Source of the DNA: Thermomucor indicae-seudaticae
Taxonomy: Eukaryota; Mucoromycota; Mucoromycetes; Mucorales; Lichtheimiaceae
Assembly (NCBI GenBank): GCA_000787465.1
Contig: JSYX01000029.1
Coordinates: 1 to 33,142, forward strand
Length of the DNA: 33,142 bases
Direction of reading: 5' to 3'
Shown: piece after piece, positions 21,847 to 32,612 of the stretch
How positions within the stretch are numbered: the stretch's first letter is position 1
Layout: every line of letters begins with the position of its first letter
Notes under the pieces: model-generated
What the model saw: only the letters and a program-made list of their open reading frames with translations
What the model was told of the DNA's origin: nothing
The model's database searches: none
Translations under genes and position numbers: made by a program

Positions 21847-24800
21847 CTATAATTTGAAAAGAATTCGGCCTTTGGGTGGATTCGCAGCACGACGCTTGAT
21901 GGCCCAGTTACGCACAAACCCAAGGAGGATAACGCGTTCCCAAATGACAGTAGCAAGACAGTTGCCCAGGATAAAGCCCCAGAGCTTCCAGCGGAAGTCA
22001 CGTGGGTACACGTTGTGTCCCAAAGGCGAGTTGTAGGGTTCAATGTGCCAGTAGGGCTTTGGGTATCCCAGTTCTTCCAGCACAGACGCTGTCCCACAGT
22101 TGATACGGAACTAGATTAATACATATTAGTATCCCTGTCTTTACTCTGTACGAGTATGCTCTATATACTCACAATGCAGCTGTAAGGGTTAGGATCAGCC
22201 AGGGTCAAGAAACTGGTGCTGATAAAGAAACAGCACCAGATAAACACCAACACATAGTTGCGCCACCACGATTGCCGAAACACTGAGCCAAAGTTGACAA
22301 TGGCACCGTTGTTGAAAAATTGGAACAAAACCACCAACGAGATCGTCTCGGCTTCATAGTTGTCACCCAGCAGCCACCATTTCGCAGAGTCGATGGAGCT
22401 GCTGTCGAATTCATTGCAAACAAACCAATCTTGTTGGAAAAGCCAAATTACACTGTACCAGTGACACGTGAGCATTACGAGAACGCACACACCTTCTTTT
22501 ACACTCAAGTTTCGTTACCTGCATACGATGAACCAGAAATTGATAAAGACGACGCCAAGACAGGAAGCAAGAGTGTACGGTCCGACAGGTTTGGCTGTTG
22601 GACGCGAAGGCCCCAGTTTCTTGGCTGGACGTGCTTGCGTAATGGCGAACGTCATGGTGGTTGTAATAAAACCTACGGAAAGAAAACTCGCTTAGTGCCC
22701 TTTTTTGCCATTTTTTTTTCCTGTTTCAATCACTCACCATCGATTGTGATCCACACGGGCTGAGAAGCAATCACAGTAAAGTAAAACATGAGCAACTCCC
22801 AAAAGGCCATACATTCACCGTAAAAGATTAGAAACTTGTAGTTGGAGAAGCTCGTAGCGAGTGCGGCCCGACCTTGTCTCAAAAGTTCAACACATTGCAT
22901 GATGGATCTACAATACAGCACGCTTTCTAAGCATCCTGCCTATTTTTCTTTTCTCCCCAAATATCCTTTACTTACCGATTGCTTGTGCTGAATGGAGAAA
23001 CAATGGAGGCCTCCGCATCAGATAAAGCCAGACCAACATGAGCAGCACGCAAAGCACCACAATCATTGCCACCGTCACCACACATAGCCGTAACACCTTT
23101 CTCCATGTGCAACCGTACGCACTGAACCTTGTCAGTCGGCGTCATGCGAGCAAAGACGCGTGTGAAAAGGAGATATTTGCGCATCTTGTTCTGAGCAATC
23201 AGTGTCGCAAACGCGCGACCCGTCACTGCCAGGTCCACCATCTTCTTGTGATCCTCGCGCGGGTCATCTGCCAACACTTGATCCACGTCCACCTGGTCAC
23301 CGGAGTCCACGTCGTGCCAAACCACAGATCCTCCTGCCACGGTGTCACCCAGCAACACACGCTGGCCAGGCTCAATCATGCCACATTGACGCGCAATAAA
23401 GATGCCTGTCAACGCAGTATCGCCGGTAATCATCACTGTACGCGTATCGCCACCCTTGAGCTCCGCAATCGCATCTGCCGTGTCGTGCTTCAGCATGTTC
23501 CGGAAGAGAATAAAGCCGGTAAAGTGACAACCTGTCTCGAGCTCGTCTCGCGTCATGGCCTTGATTTGTTCCATTGTCACGTCTTGTCCGAGGACACCCA
23601 AGTCGCGATGCGCAAGCGAGAGCACGTAGCATCCTTCCTGTGCATATTTAGCCGCGGTTTGGTCGTATTCAGCCGGGATCGTCTCCTTCGCCGACATGTG
23701 CTTCACTCGCTCAAATGAACCCTTCAAGAAGACATGGACGTGCTGCGTCGATGAATCCAGAACCGCAACAGACTGCGACGCCCGCGCATGGACAAACTCG
23801 AACCGGCGAAGCACATGCACTGGTGTCGCTTTCTCGTTTGGCTCTGACGGAGGACGAACGATCGTATCGAGATAGAGCGCGTCCGCAGGAGGCAAAAGTT
23901 CCCATTTCATGGCGTTGAAGGACTCGATATCCACAGGGTTGCCGATAAACTGATCATGCACCTTGGTCACGGCGTGGCAGGTAGCGATACCCATCGCAAG
24001 TTCGCGCTGCATTGTCAATGGGTTTTCTTGGCGTTCACCGAAGGATGCAGATAGCGAAGGTGGTCGGGGAACAGCTCCGTAAAACTCCAGACCTTCGCGC
24101 GTCAAGGTGCCTGTCTTGTCAAAGCAAAAGATCCGGACTTTACCCGAGAGATTGATGCGTGGCAGATCGAGGCAAAGGATCTTGCGAGACCGGAGACGGG
24201 CTGCACAGACCGACTGATTAATGGTGAATGCAGCCGGCAAAAGAGGTGAGAAAATCTCGGACAAAATGAAAACACCGTAGAACCAGCTGGTAATGTTGCC
24301 ACGGCCCATCCACCACAGCGCTATTGCAAACGCAATCCCGCCCCACAACAGCAGAATTGAGATCGCCACTTTCAGGTGCTCATGGAAAATGAAGCTCACG
24401 GGCGACGGGAACAGGATCTTGTGGATAAGCATACCCTTCTCGCTCGTAATACCCGTACGCAAGGCCAAAGCTTTCACACGAGCATCACCGCTGTTGGGTG
24501 CAGGTGTAATCTGAGATACGGTCGTACCAGCAAACAGGGTGTTGATCTTGCCTGAGCCCATCATATCATACTCGCCGTCATCGTCAGGGATCGCTAGTTT
24601 ACGGATCGGCATGGCTTCACCGGTCAACGACGATTCGTTCACAACCACTACTCCCGAAAGAATCACAGCGTCGCATGGAACTTGAACGTTTTCTTGAACC
24701 TCAAACACGTCGCCCGGAACAAGCTCAGCTGTCGAATACGTCTTCCATTCTCCATCGCGAAGGATATTGATATTGTCGACATATTCTGCCATGGCCTTGA

Positions 24801-26732
24801 TCCGATACTCTGCTCGGAGCCGCAAAATCACCCGGATAAAGGCAGCCAAAAGAATAATACAGGTCTGTACGAGACCCATCTGATAGTACTGGAAGTAACT
24901 GTATCAAGCTGGGGTGAGATAAAAGGCTCCTTTTTTTGCTTTTTCAAGGTTGCGACACTTACTACCACACCCACATACACATCATTTGGTACAGATACAG
25001 GAATGAGCTGAACCTATTTATCCGTTAAGCTTCCTCCGAATGACGATGTGCATTGATCTCAAAGACTACTTACTCTTGAGCAATGGCCATGGGGATGGTT
25101 GGAACGTGCACTTTGATCAAGTTCTCACCTAGCAGGCCTTGACGGAACTCTGCCTCCTGTGAGGTATTTCCTTTAGCGTACCCGAGAAGTTTCCGGTGAG
25201 TTGAACCCAGATCAAACTCATACGGTTCGAACTTTTGTTTTTCCGGATTAAATACGTAACGCATGCATTGATACTCAAAGTAGCGAAGCTTATTGTTCGT
25301 GTAATGTATCTTGCAAGTTTCCACAATGATATCCATACTAATACAGATGAAAAAGTTAGACACTCCCCTCGGTTTTCTTTAGTCGATTTCTTTCTTTCTT
25401 ACTTACTTTAAGCGTTTTCTAATCCGCTGCTCAATCTCACGGAGCTTAGCAAGCCACTTGCTGCCGTCATCCAAAAAGATAATCTCTTCCTGGCGGCGTT
25501 CAACCTGGACATAAGGTGCTTCATGAGCAAACGACTCGATACGAAAGTAATTTCGTATCCGTTTTCGGGCAAACAGGATCGTAGCAAACCACGCCGCTGC
25601 GATATGCCAAACAGCGCAAAAGATTTTCGACGATAGATCACTGGTTAAAAAGATTGCGAAAGCTTGGCCGCCAAGATTACCGTCTGTGCAACCAAAAAGA
25701 TTTAAGATGAGGTCATGTGCCACCAGAAAAAATCTGTGTTGTGTCACACAGACACACTTACAGTAGTCACTAACGATACATCCCAGGAAGATGATAAACA
25801 GCAACGTCGTTATCACCACAGATCCCAAGCAGATGGTACCGAAGAAATCAGGATGAAATCCGCGGAAAACAAGACGCTCCGAGTCCTGCAACGAGGATGT
25901 CTCAGAGTCTTCTTCCTCTTGCTTTGCCGTCTTCTTGTCGCTATCTTTCTCGTCTTCTGCTGCTACTGCCTTTTCGTTGATCGCTGCGCTTACGGCGGCC
26001 TGCTGCCTCGCCGCTGCAGCTGCTGCCACAGCTCGTCGGAACGGCATCTCGCGAAGGGTCTTGTAGAAATGCCAGAAAGTCAGCAGTGCAGCCTCAAACG
26101 CACCCAGCGTCCAGACAGCAATCCACATGGGTTCGCGAAACGTAAAAGTCGGTTCTGGTGCAGCAGGGCATTGAAGCCAGATCGATGTCGTGTTGAAATC
26201 CACGCCCCAGACGCCAATATCGGTGGCATTCAACTGAGCTGCCGCTGCACAGACTTGTTGGGTCTGGGTCTGTGCGTTGGCAGGATCAAAGTGGGTGATG
26301 TTGACCGTCTGACCCGCAGCGCACGGAACATAATTCTCGTAAGCGGACGAAGAATAACCGCAAGTGCATGCGTTCGAAATCCCGTCGCATGATGTCTGAC
26401 AAGTACCGTCTCCACAGAATACCTGTCCTGGCGGGCAAGTCGGTGCAAGTGCTGATGGACAGAGATCATGACTCGTGACGCACAATAGCGGACAGGCGAC
26501 GTTGTCTTTTGGCTTCAAGGGACATTTGTGACCATGACGATCGTAATCATTCACTATTATTTTTCATATGCAGGGTCCAAAAACGCGTAAACAAAACAGA
26601 TCTTTTCCTTTTTGCCCCCAACCCCAGTCCTTTCTGTTCCTTACCTTTATTGAACACGGGGATGGCGTGGATTCCACTGGTGGCCAGGAGAAGAACTGAG
26701 CCAAGGAGGCTCAGAATCAATCCAGCTCTCAT
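21847..26732 (-). CDS. P5-type ATPase (P5B-like) with signal peptide and Cys-rich lumenal head
   Basis: This is a large membrane pump of the P5 class. Animal P5B member ATP13A2 exports polyamines from lysosomes, and yeast Ypk9 is vacuolar. Exons in coding order are 26732-26645, 26553-25762, 25683-25407, 25337-25074, 25013-24963, 24898-22976, 22907-22738, 22672-22519, 22452-22173 and 22110-21847, giving 1,420 residues. Residues 1-23 form a signal peptide (LILSLLGSVLLLATSG). About 130 residues with 13 Cys and three N-glycosylation sequons (NIT, NAT, NTT) follow, then the first membrane helix. Pump motifs: TGEA (about 583), DKTGTLT (Asp about 751), FLKGSFE, MITGDT, GDGGND (about 1098). RINLSGKVRIFCFDKTGTLT resembles P5B. 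In M4 the usual PPALP is SPLLP (about 708-712), so substrate is uncertain. The 78-nt intron 25684-25761 is in frame, and splicing restores DYYGNLGG. An Ala/Glu/Lys-rich loop lies near residues 180-230. Confidence 0.9.
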
Positions 26733-28164
26733 CGTCTCCCGGGAACTTTTTCTTTTACTTTTTGTTTCAAAGAAGAAATGGGTGAAAAAAAGGAAGAGAA
26801 TGCAAGAGAATAAAAAACATTTTGGAAAAAAAATAATCAAGATCCGACTAAGATCAGTCAGTTTCGAACGAAGTGTATCGAAAAGTAAAAAACTCCGGCC
26901 AATCAGCGCTCGCTCAACCCACAGACTCGGATTTCCCCAGTATTTTGAAAAAAAGAAAAGAAAACAGCCAAAAGACGAAAGAGAAAAAGCAATACAGATT
27001 GTAATTTAACCAGGAACAGTAATCAGGAGATGGTCATATCGTCAGCTGATATATTTAATAGCCATGAAACAAGGGATCGTGTCGTAGAGTGTTTGCATAC
27101 TCCCCACAGCCTCGATTCGTTTGTTCTCCCCCACCCCAACCCCCAGGAAAAAGTTGAATACAACGAGTTGTCGATCCATGTATTCGCAATAGGTAGGCAA
27201 CCTAAGATCCGAGTATCTATTAAATACGCTGACTGGCGGATAACTAGATCGGCGGACGTATAGGTGGCCGTTACTGCGATTCGAGTTTCTCTTTCGATGG
27301 AACTTCTTGGAAACCTGTCTGTCTGAATTTCTGACCTTTTGAGCAGAAAATTCTGGGTTGCACGTGACGGCATGTGCTGTGCCGTGCTGTGCTGGGTTTT
27401 TCTTAAAAACTGCGGTAAGCAAAGGCACTGACAGCGAAGCTCGCTCAGCGTTTTTGTAAAGCCAATACGTCAAATATTGCCTTTGGCACACTTTAGGAAA
27501 TTATATTAGCGTAAATTATTAATTAAAGTAAAATGGCGTCTTTGTAGACTTTTCACTTTATCACCATCCATCTTTGCAAATCTTCGACTGTCGATTTTTG
27601 GTGCTGCTGGCAGCAACCCGATAATGAACATAACTAGCGACCAGGCGCTCTGTATGTATTTTCTTTGAGTATTTCTGTGAAGTTGAGATTTGTTGCAGTG
27701 TCGATCCGAAACAACCTATCTTGGTGTCGCCAATGAAAATCCGCGGCGATCCTTTCACATATCGTAGATATTTAGGTCTGGCACGAAACCTGCACTCATT
27801 TTTCCGTCCCCAAGAATCTCACTTCCCCGCCCTGCCACCATCGCGGCATCAGACTTCGATAAATGTATTAATTAGCATATTTGCAAGCTGTAGACTGATT
27901 TCGATCGAAAAAGACTAACGCCTTCCTTCGCTTCACTTAGTGGCATGTTTGACTGAGCTTTAATTGCGAGACTTCCGCATTCTTTTATTCCAGGGCATCG
28001 CAAGAAGCCTCGTCATGACAAGAGGCAGAATCTTTAGAGATCTCTATTGCACACTCTCTCCGTGTTGCTTTTAGTTCTTCATATTTGCGGTTTGCAACAT
28101 AGTGGTGGTGACATTCCACTGTCTTCAAAGAGTCGTGCGGTACGTCCACGTGGTTACCATTCCA
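26733..28164. other. P5 ATPase 5' flank and gene-free stretch
   Basis: The first 200 bp upstream of the ATPase start are A/T- and pyrimidine-rich and probably contain its promoter and leader. From about 27000 to 28160 several frames are open on both strands (for example 27042-27491 minus), but none shows a recognisable motif or believable splice structure. A short GTGCTGT-type repeat lies at about 27373-27391. On the minus strand at about 28000-28160 a frame directly follows the mariner relic and may be more of that element. Otherwise nothing could be assigned. Confidence 0.35.
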
Positions 28165-28457
28165 TCAAGAAAGACCCAAGGCTAGAATGTGTTTGCGAAC
28201 GGTCCTGTCGCCCTTAATATACCCTTTCTCACTCAGTTCGTCCGCCAAGTCCTTAGAAGTAACTGGATTTCCTTCTTGGTTGCGGCTGGTGATGATTTTG
28301 CGCGTTTCAGAGACAAGATCCTGATCAAGATTCATTTCGGGCATTCGACCGCTTTGGATTCTTCCGGCATTTCTCGTCCACTGTACATGTGGTTGACAGA
28401 TTGTGCCGTCGACTGGCTGACACCAGGACCCTCACCTACCAGCTTTCGCGAGTCCAT
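28165..28457 (-). pseudogene. Tc1/mariner-type transposase, N-terminal DNA-binding relic
   Basis: Two minus-strand frames form a bipartite helix-turn-helix region. The first begins at an ATG at 28457 (MDSRKLVGEGPGVSQSTAQS). A frameshift near 28344 leads to ETRKIITSRNQEGNPVTSKD, then LADELSEKGYIKGDRTVRKH and ILALGLS, with a stop at 28165-28167. This resembles the paired-like DNA-binding domain of Tc1/mariner transposases, where a second HTH with DRTVR-type recognition helix precedes the DDE domain. No DDE catalytic block was found after the stop, so it is truncated and dead. It lies 70 bp left of the inverted-repeat element and is outside its TIR. Confidence 0.6.
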
Positions 28458-28526
28458 GTCTGTTGCTTGGCTCAGGTACGAGAAATGCTACTTCAAAAAT
28501 TGACAAACGTGAAGAAGAATGCAGTA

Positions 28527-28946
28527 CAGGACTTTTCCTTCGCATTTGCAGGACGTTAGATTTTCTCTGCGTCAAGGCTTTAGTTTGCTTGGCGCCACCG
28601 CTGGATTCTATTTTGCGTCAAGAAAAGGCAGTTTTGCATTTCCATCATAGCATTTTGTTCATTGACTTTGCATCCATGGCCAATGATTGATTGGAACTGT
28701 CGAAATTGGCGTCGGAGTGGCCAATAACGATGGGAAAGGAGCCAATAAAGGAACACCCCAATGTAACATGAGCAATATTACTTCTGGACATTATTGATAG
28801 ACACTGATGATACAGCCTTGTTTTTTTTAGTTAAATGCTAACGCGGGATAGCCGTTGTGCGCAAACCTTTTATGAACAGAAGAAACTCTTGCATTGTCAT
28901 TTAGTAATAGGTTGCTATTGCGATGTAAAAGACCGCGTTTATCTGG
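28527..28946 (+). repeat. Left terminal inverted repeat
   Basis: The left arm begins CAGGACTTTTCCTTCGCATT and includes the words GGCGCCACCGCTGGATTCTA, ACACCCCAATGTAACATGAG and GCGCAAACCTTTTATGAACA, each found in reverse complement in the right arm. A one-base indel near 28575-28585 shifts the frame relative to the right arm, so the arms do not encode a conserved protein. Confidence 0.85.
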
Positions 28947-29671
28947 CACGGCTTTAGAAATGAAACAAAGCTAATAACTAGGAGCGATATAATGCTGCGT
29001 ACAGATTACAAATATTTCATTGGACCGCGAACTCGTCCTTTTGGCAGACATCAAACGGCACCTCTATGCGGGCGGGCGAGTGTTGAAAACAGCAACCCGA
29101 AGTCGCATCATATCCGAGCGGGGAGGTTAATGAGGCACCAAGTCGCTGCAATGTGTAGAGGCTTCAACTCGCGTGAGCGATTTGTTGAAAGGTCCACTGA
29201 CGATCGGAGATGCTACTTCCTGGCTTGTCTTCAAACTGTCAGTTGCGTCCTACGGTGCAATCAGCAGATGCAATCAGTAGCGAGCTATGGATGAGAACCA
29301 ATTATATCGGGAGTGAAGGAGTCACAAGTGTATGGCGGAATTAGCGCGTTCAGGTTTCCAACGCACCACACGGTTGCTTATTAACGGACGCATGCAGAGG
29401 GAAGTCGAAGTCGCATAACCGAATGGCTGGAAGCCCAAAAAGTATTTCGAAAAAAGCAACGGTACCAGCATAAGACTATTTCAATTTCGTGTCGTACTTC
29501 AATGAAATCGATGTTGCAACCAATCTGGGCTACGTGCGAACTCTAAGGGACGCGTTAAAAGACGATCATCACAACCGAAACCCTATTCTGAAAGCCCACA
29601 GAAAACTGACGAATGTATCCTAGCAACGGAGCGTCCAGTCTTCTTGCTCTCTTTGTAGCAAAGAGATAATA
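28947..29671. other. Element interior, no gene recognised
   Basis: An open frame at 28992-29294 (plus) has no recognisable motif and no splice partner. The rest shows nothing I can support. It may contain the promoter of the cargo gene. Confidence 0.3.
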
Positions 29672-29932
29672 TGGAGAACGAGTTCGGCCAAAAGTATAAA
29701 AAAGTACTGGGAGGACCGGCGGGAAGCGAACTCGCAGCGAAAAATGCATAAGAGAAAGCTGGAGGTCCGTGAAACGATAATCGAGCAGACATACGGAATC
29801 ATGGAGAGGGCAGCCAAGGAAGTTGCCGGTTCCTCGGCCAAGCGCAACAAAACCGCCGATGAACAGCCGCTGCGCAGCGACATGATATGTACGAGCAGCC
29901 CCAAAGCCTTTCGAGCAAGGTTCGAAATCTAA
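29672..29932 (+). other. 5' coding segment of the element's cargo gene
   Basis: This 86-codon frame has believable protein composition: SIKKYWEDRREANSQRKMHK, a charged helical stretch, then ETIIEQTYGIMERAAKEVAG. It ends at a stop at 29930-29932. An overlapping frame (ATG at 29671) stops at 29749-29751. From 29863 a third frame (HDMYEQPQSLSSK, TLDRTLDL) leads to a GT donor at 29961. A one-base indel or an unrecognised intron is needed to link it to the exons from 30050. I therefore treat the N-terminus as unresolved or damaged. Confidence 0.4.
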
Positions 29933-30049
29933 ATACGTTGGACCGCACACTTGACTTAAGGTATACAAGGAACATTGTTTGCGAGTGCTGAAAGACGATT
30001 AACCATAAATTCTAGCCTATGCGATCTCAACATAATGATCTCACGGAAG

Positions 30050-30911
30050 ACGTTACGGTCGAGTTTTTTTCGAGAAAACACTTCCCAAAGGGCAATTTCA
30101 AACCTTGCAAGAGCCCATGGATGCGGCGTGGGAACCTGAACCATGCTGTGACAAGCTTTTGGCAAATCCGGCAAACGCAGACCCTGATTTGCATGACCTG
30201 CGGGTGGCATTAAGAACACCTGTGATTGAAGCAAAACAATACAGATTGGCTCTGCACTACGGTCCTCGAGCGATTGAGGTGATTGCTGGACACTGGTAAG
30301 GGTTTACGTTATTTACGATGCCAGTGAGAGTGGCTAACTGCAAAAGATAGGATGGATTTGCTTGAATCGCCCAACGATCTTGTTGTCGGCGTCTTGGGCG
30401 AAAGAACAAGCGCGTACCATGGCACCATATTGATTCTTAACAGCATCTTTTCAAGGTTTAACGATAAAATCAATCTGGGATGGTAAGAATGTGATCAAAG
30501 GTTTCAAATGCATGTTTTCAAAGCAATAACAGGATCGAAATTGGGACGGAACATACGAAGCGTCATAAATGGGATGGCGTTATGACAACTACAGACGAGC
30601 CAAAGGCGACAGTCATGATAATTGAATTTGCGGGGGGTTTGGGCAATGCTAAGGGAAAAAAGAGGCAGGACGACACCATCAAGCTGTATCGGAACGCATT
30701 CCGCGTTTTGAACGAGTCCTCTAACGTCAACTCCGTCAAGTATCCTCGCATCTTTACCGTCCTGAGCTTCAACCACTGCATCTATTTCGAGCTTTTGACG
30801 TTGGTCGCCGATAAGGTCTATGTACGATCTCGAAAAGCAGATATCAATGTTCCAACGAACGGCAGCAGTTTCAAGACTGCAATGGCGCTTTCGCATGGCG
30901 AAATGCCGTGA
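30050..30911 (+). CDS. Cargo gene of the inverted-repeat element, unknown protein, 3' part
   Basis: I cannot name the family with certainty. It resembles lineage-specific multi-copy proteins I associate with Mucorales. Three exons connect cleanly: 30050-30295, 30351-30482 and 30533-30911, with 55- and 50-nt GT-AG introns. The first intron has a GCTAAC branch point. The frame stays open to TGA and covers about 252 residues. Segments include RVFFEKTLPKGQFQTL, VIEAKQYRLALHYGPRAIEV, SPNDLVVGVLGERTS and YHGTILILNSIFSRFNDKIN. The last exon has HKWDGVM, then 15 residues on IIEFAGG, followed by a charged helix. D...ExA spacing recalls a PD-(D/E)XK nuclease core lacking the Lys, but this is only suggestive. 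Intact introns and 3' frame indicate a gene maintained until recently, inside a mobile element. The upstream junction at 29961-30049 is a tentative intron. Confidence 0.5.
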
Positions 30912-31168
30912 TTCAATCTGCTAATCAAGAAGCAATCCCAGAAGCATCTTCTCTGGATATCTTGTCGCCGGTATCCACATCTTAGCATGATCCTCATTTA
31001 TTATCTACTGCTCTCACAGGACTTATGTGTAAAATATACCCTATGCTTTCATTTTCACGGTCTCCATACATTCTGTCTGCACAACTGTCCTGACAATGAT
31101 GGTGGTATCCGACCTTAGGAGTCCATTGTGTTTTGTGCGATGGCATCACTCTGCTATTGTTCACCAGG
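30912..31168. other. 3' flank of the cargo gene inside the element
   Basis: This AT-rich stretch of 257 bp lies between the cargo gene stop and the right inverted repeat. It probably holds the 3' UTR. No other feature was seen. Confidence 0.35.
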
Positions 31169-31585
31169 AAGATAAACGCGGCCTTTTACATCGCAACAGC
31201 AACCTATTACTAAGTCAGAATGCAAGAGTTTGTTCTGTTCATAAAAGGTTTGCGCACATCTATCCCGAATTAGCATTTAACTGAAAAACATGGCCGTATC
31301 ATCTGTGTCTATTAATAATGTTCGGAAATAATATTGCTCATGTTACATTGGGGTGTCCCTTTATTGGCACTTTTCCTAATCGTTAATGGCCACTCGGACG
31401 CAAAATCGACAGTTCCAATCAATCATTGGTTATGGATGCAAAGTCAATAAGCGCAAAATGCCATGATGGAAATGCAAAACTACCTTTTCTTGACACGAAA
31501 TAGAATCCAGCGGTGGCGCCAAGCAAGCTAAAGCCCTTAACGCAGGGAAAATCTAAGGTGCTGCAAATGCGAAGGAAAAATCCTG
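31169..31585 (-). repeat. Right terminal inverted repeat
   Basis: This is the reverse-complement partner of the left arm. Read on the minus strand it begins CAGGATTTTTCCTTCGCATT and runs to GCGTTTATCTTCC. It matches the left arm at the terminal 20 bases with one change (C versus T at base 6). Confidence 0.85.
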
Positions 31586-31587
31586 TA

Positions 31588-31789
31588 TTCCTTGACCGAC
31601 AGTGCGGCGCGATTGCGTCTAGGAGGCTAGGGAGCCATTGTAGAGACGTGAACGTGGAAAATAAGTGCAACAGGGTGCTCATGCAAACTTTATTGAGGCA
31701 TGGAATGTGACGTCTTCGCGGCAATGACTCAAAAGGCCCCGGCTACGGACACCCTACCTTGGACACCCCACCTCCATCAAGTGACGTAA
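31588..31789. other. Gene-free stretch right of the element
   Basis: About 200 bp with no supported coding signal. A short direct duplication GGACACCCTACC/GGACACCCCACC occurs at about 31747-31771. Confidence 0.3.
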
Positions 31790-32496
31790 CCGAATCCGTT
31801 GCGTATCCTTCTCGCGCTGCGCGCCAGAGACACCGCCTCTCCCTCTTCAGCTCTTTCTCCTTCTCCAGTTTACGCATGTCGCGGTATCCCGGTGGTGTTT
31901 GCTGCGGAGGATTACCTTCTGCTGGTCGCTGTGGATGGTGACAACGGGAAACTGCACCCTCTTCGGCGTAATGAATGGCTGCAGTTCGTGCGTCGCTCGC
32001 GGAAGCAAAAACCATTCCGATCGCAATACGCTCGGTGCTTTCGCTTCTCGAAGTGTTGATAGAAGCGCTGGTGTCACTTGTTTCCGACTAAATTCAATTC
32101 AATGTACGGAAAAGGTGATCGACGGGACACCCGACCTCTTAGAGGGCAGGTGGGGTTTCCGTAGCCGAGGCCGCTCAAAAAAGCACCGAAACCACTTGCC
32201 ATTAAGCTTCATGAGTGGAGGTTCGTGCGAGATCTTTAATTGATTTTTATTTTATAGAAAACCTCGTCCATGCAACCACAGGATATTTTCAAATTATCAG
32301 GCACCAACCAAGGAACTAAAAAAAGAACATTACGACGTGATAGTTTATGCAAGAAAATCAACCGGAGATGAAAGTCTGGACAACACTGTCAGAGAGTTAC
32401 AGAACATGGTCAACAATACCAGCACAGGCTGTCCATACAAGCTGCTTACAATTTTTAAGCTTCAATTATTTCGGTCGAACTTGTGTTCTCGATAAG
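31790..32496 (+). pseudogene. Decayed gene with C-terminal serine-recombinase (IS607-type) segment
   Basis: The plus strand carries protein-like sequence in two frames. Up to about 32056 one frame reads EDYLLLVAVDGDNGKLHPLR and NEWLQFVRRSRKQ. After a shift another reads GVTCFRLNSIQCTEKVIDGT, RWGFRSRGRSKKHRNHLPLS and FMSGGSCEIFN, then one TGA (32241-32243). It continues in the same frame with KPRPCNHRIFSNYQAPTKEL and HYDVIVYARKSTGDESLDNT, then VRELQNMVNN, and ends at 32496. YARKS followed by a helix of the ESLDNTVRELQ type is the N-terminal active-site block of serine recombinases such as IS607 TnpA, with the nucleophile Ser after RK. The sequence after MVNN no longer fits the family, so the rest of the catalytic domain is missing. 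The basic, Trp/Cys-containing N-terminal region is an unknown module fused ahead of it. It is a pseudogene by stop, frameshift and truncation. Confidence 0.5.
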
Positions 32497-32550
32497 ATGT
32501 AGAAACAGTAATAAAGAAGACAAAGGCAGTAATTCCTTTGAAACTCAATA

Positions 32551-32612
32551 CAGTCGAACCCCGTTAATTTCATATCGGTTAATTTCAAGCACTCGCTTAT
32601 TTCAAGGATTTT
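32551..32612. repeat. Pogo-like terminal repeat region
   Basis: Three related units (GTTAATTTCATATC, GTTAATTTCAAGCACTCGC, TTATTTCAAGGATT) follow the CAGTCGAACCC end. Only this end of the element is in the window, so the inverted partner could not be compared. Confidence 0.65.

Larger units (their letters stand above)
28527..31585. mobile_element. TA-flanked element with ~420-bp terminal inverted repeats and gene cargo
   Basis: The 3,059-bp unit starts CAGGACTTTTCC and ends GGAAAAATCCTG, and is bordered on both sides by TA (28525-28526 and 31586-31587), as expected for a Tc1/mariner-superfamily insertion. The two ends are long inverted repeats (28527-28946 and 31169-31585), similar by eye over their whole length with scattered substitutions and small indels. 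The interior has no DDE transposase that I can see. It holds an intron-containing plus-strand gene. The unit is best read as a non-autonomous transposon that has captured or always carried this gene. Two inverted solo copies of one repeat around a host gene is an alternative, but the TA borders at both outer ends argue against it. Confidence 0.7.

Noticed and set aside
23038..23718. Plus-strand frame of 226 codons
   Set aside because: It is antisense to the P5 ATPase catalytic exon and has His/Arg-rich composition without motifs.
25715..26392. Plus-strand frame of 225 codons
   Set aside because: It overlaps P5 ATPase exon 2 on the opposite strand and spans its intron boundary. No protein features were found.
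27042..27491. Minus-strand frame of 149 codons upstream of the P5 ATPase
   Set aside because: No recognisable motif, low-complexity patches, no splice signals, and a competing plus-strand frame of similar quality.
28463..28690. Plus-strand frame in the left arm and its look-alike in the right arm (31419-31724) as a conserved protein
   Set aside because: The similarity is from the inverted-repeat DNA. A one-base indel breaks frame agreement between the arms.
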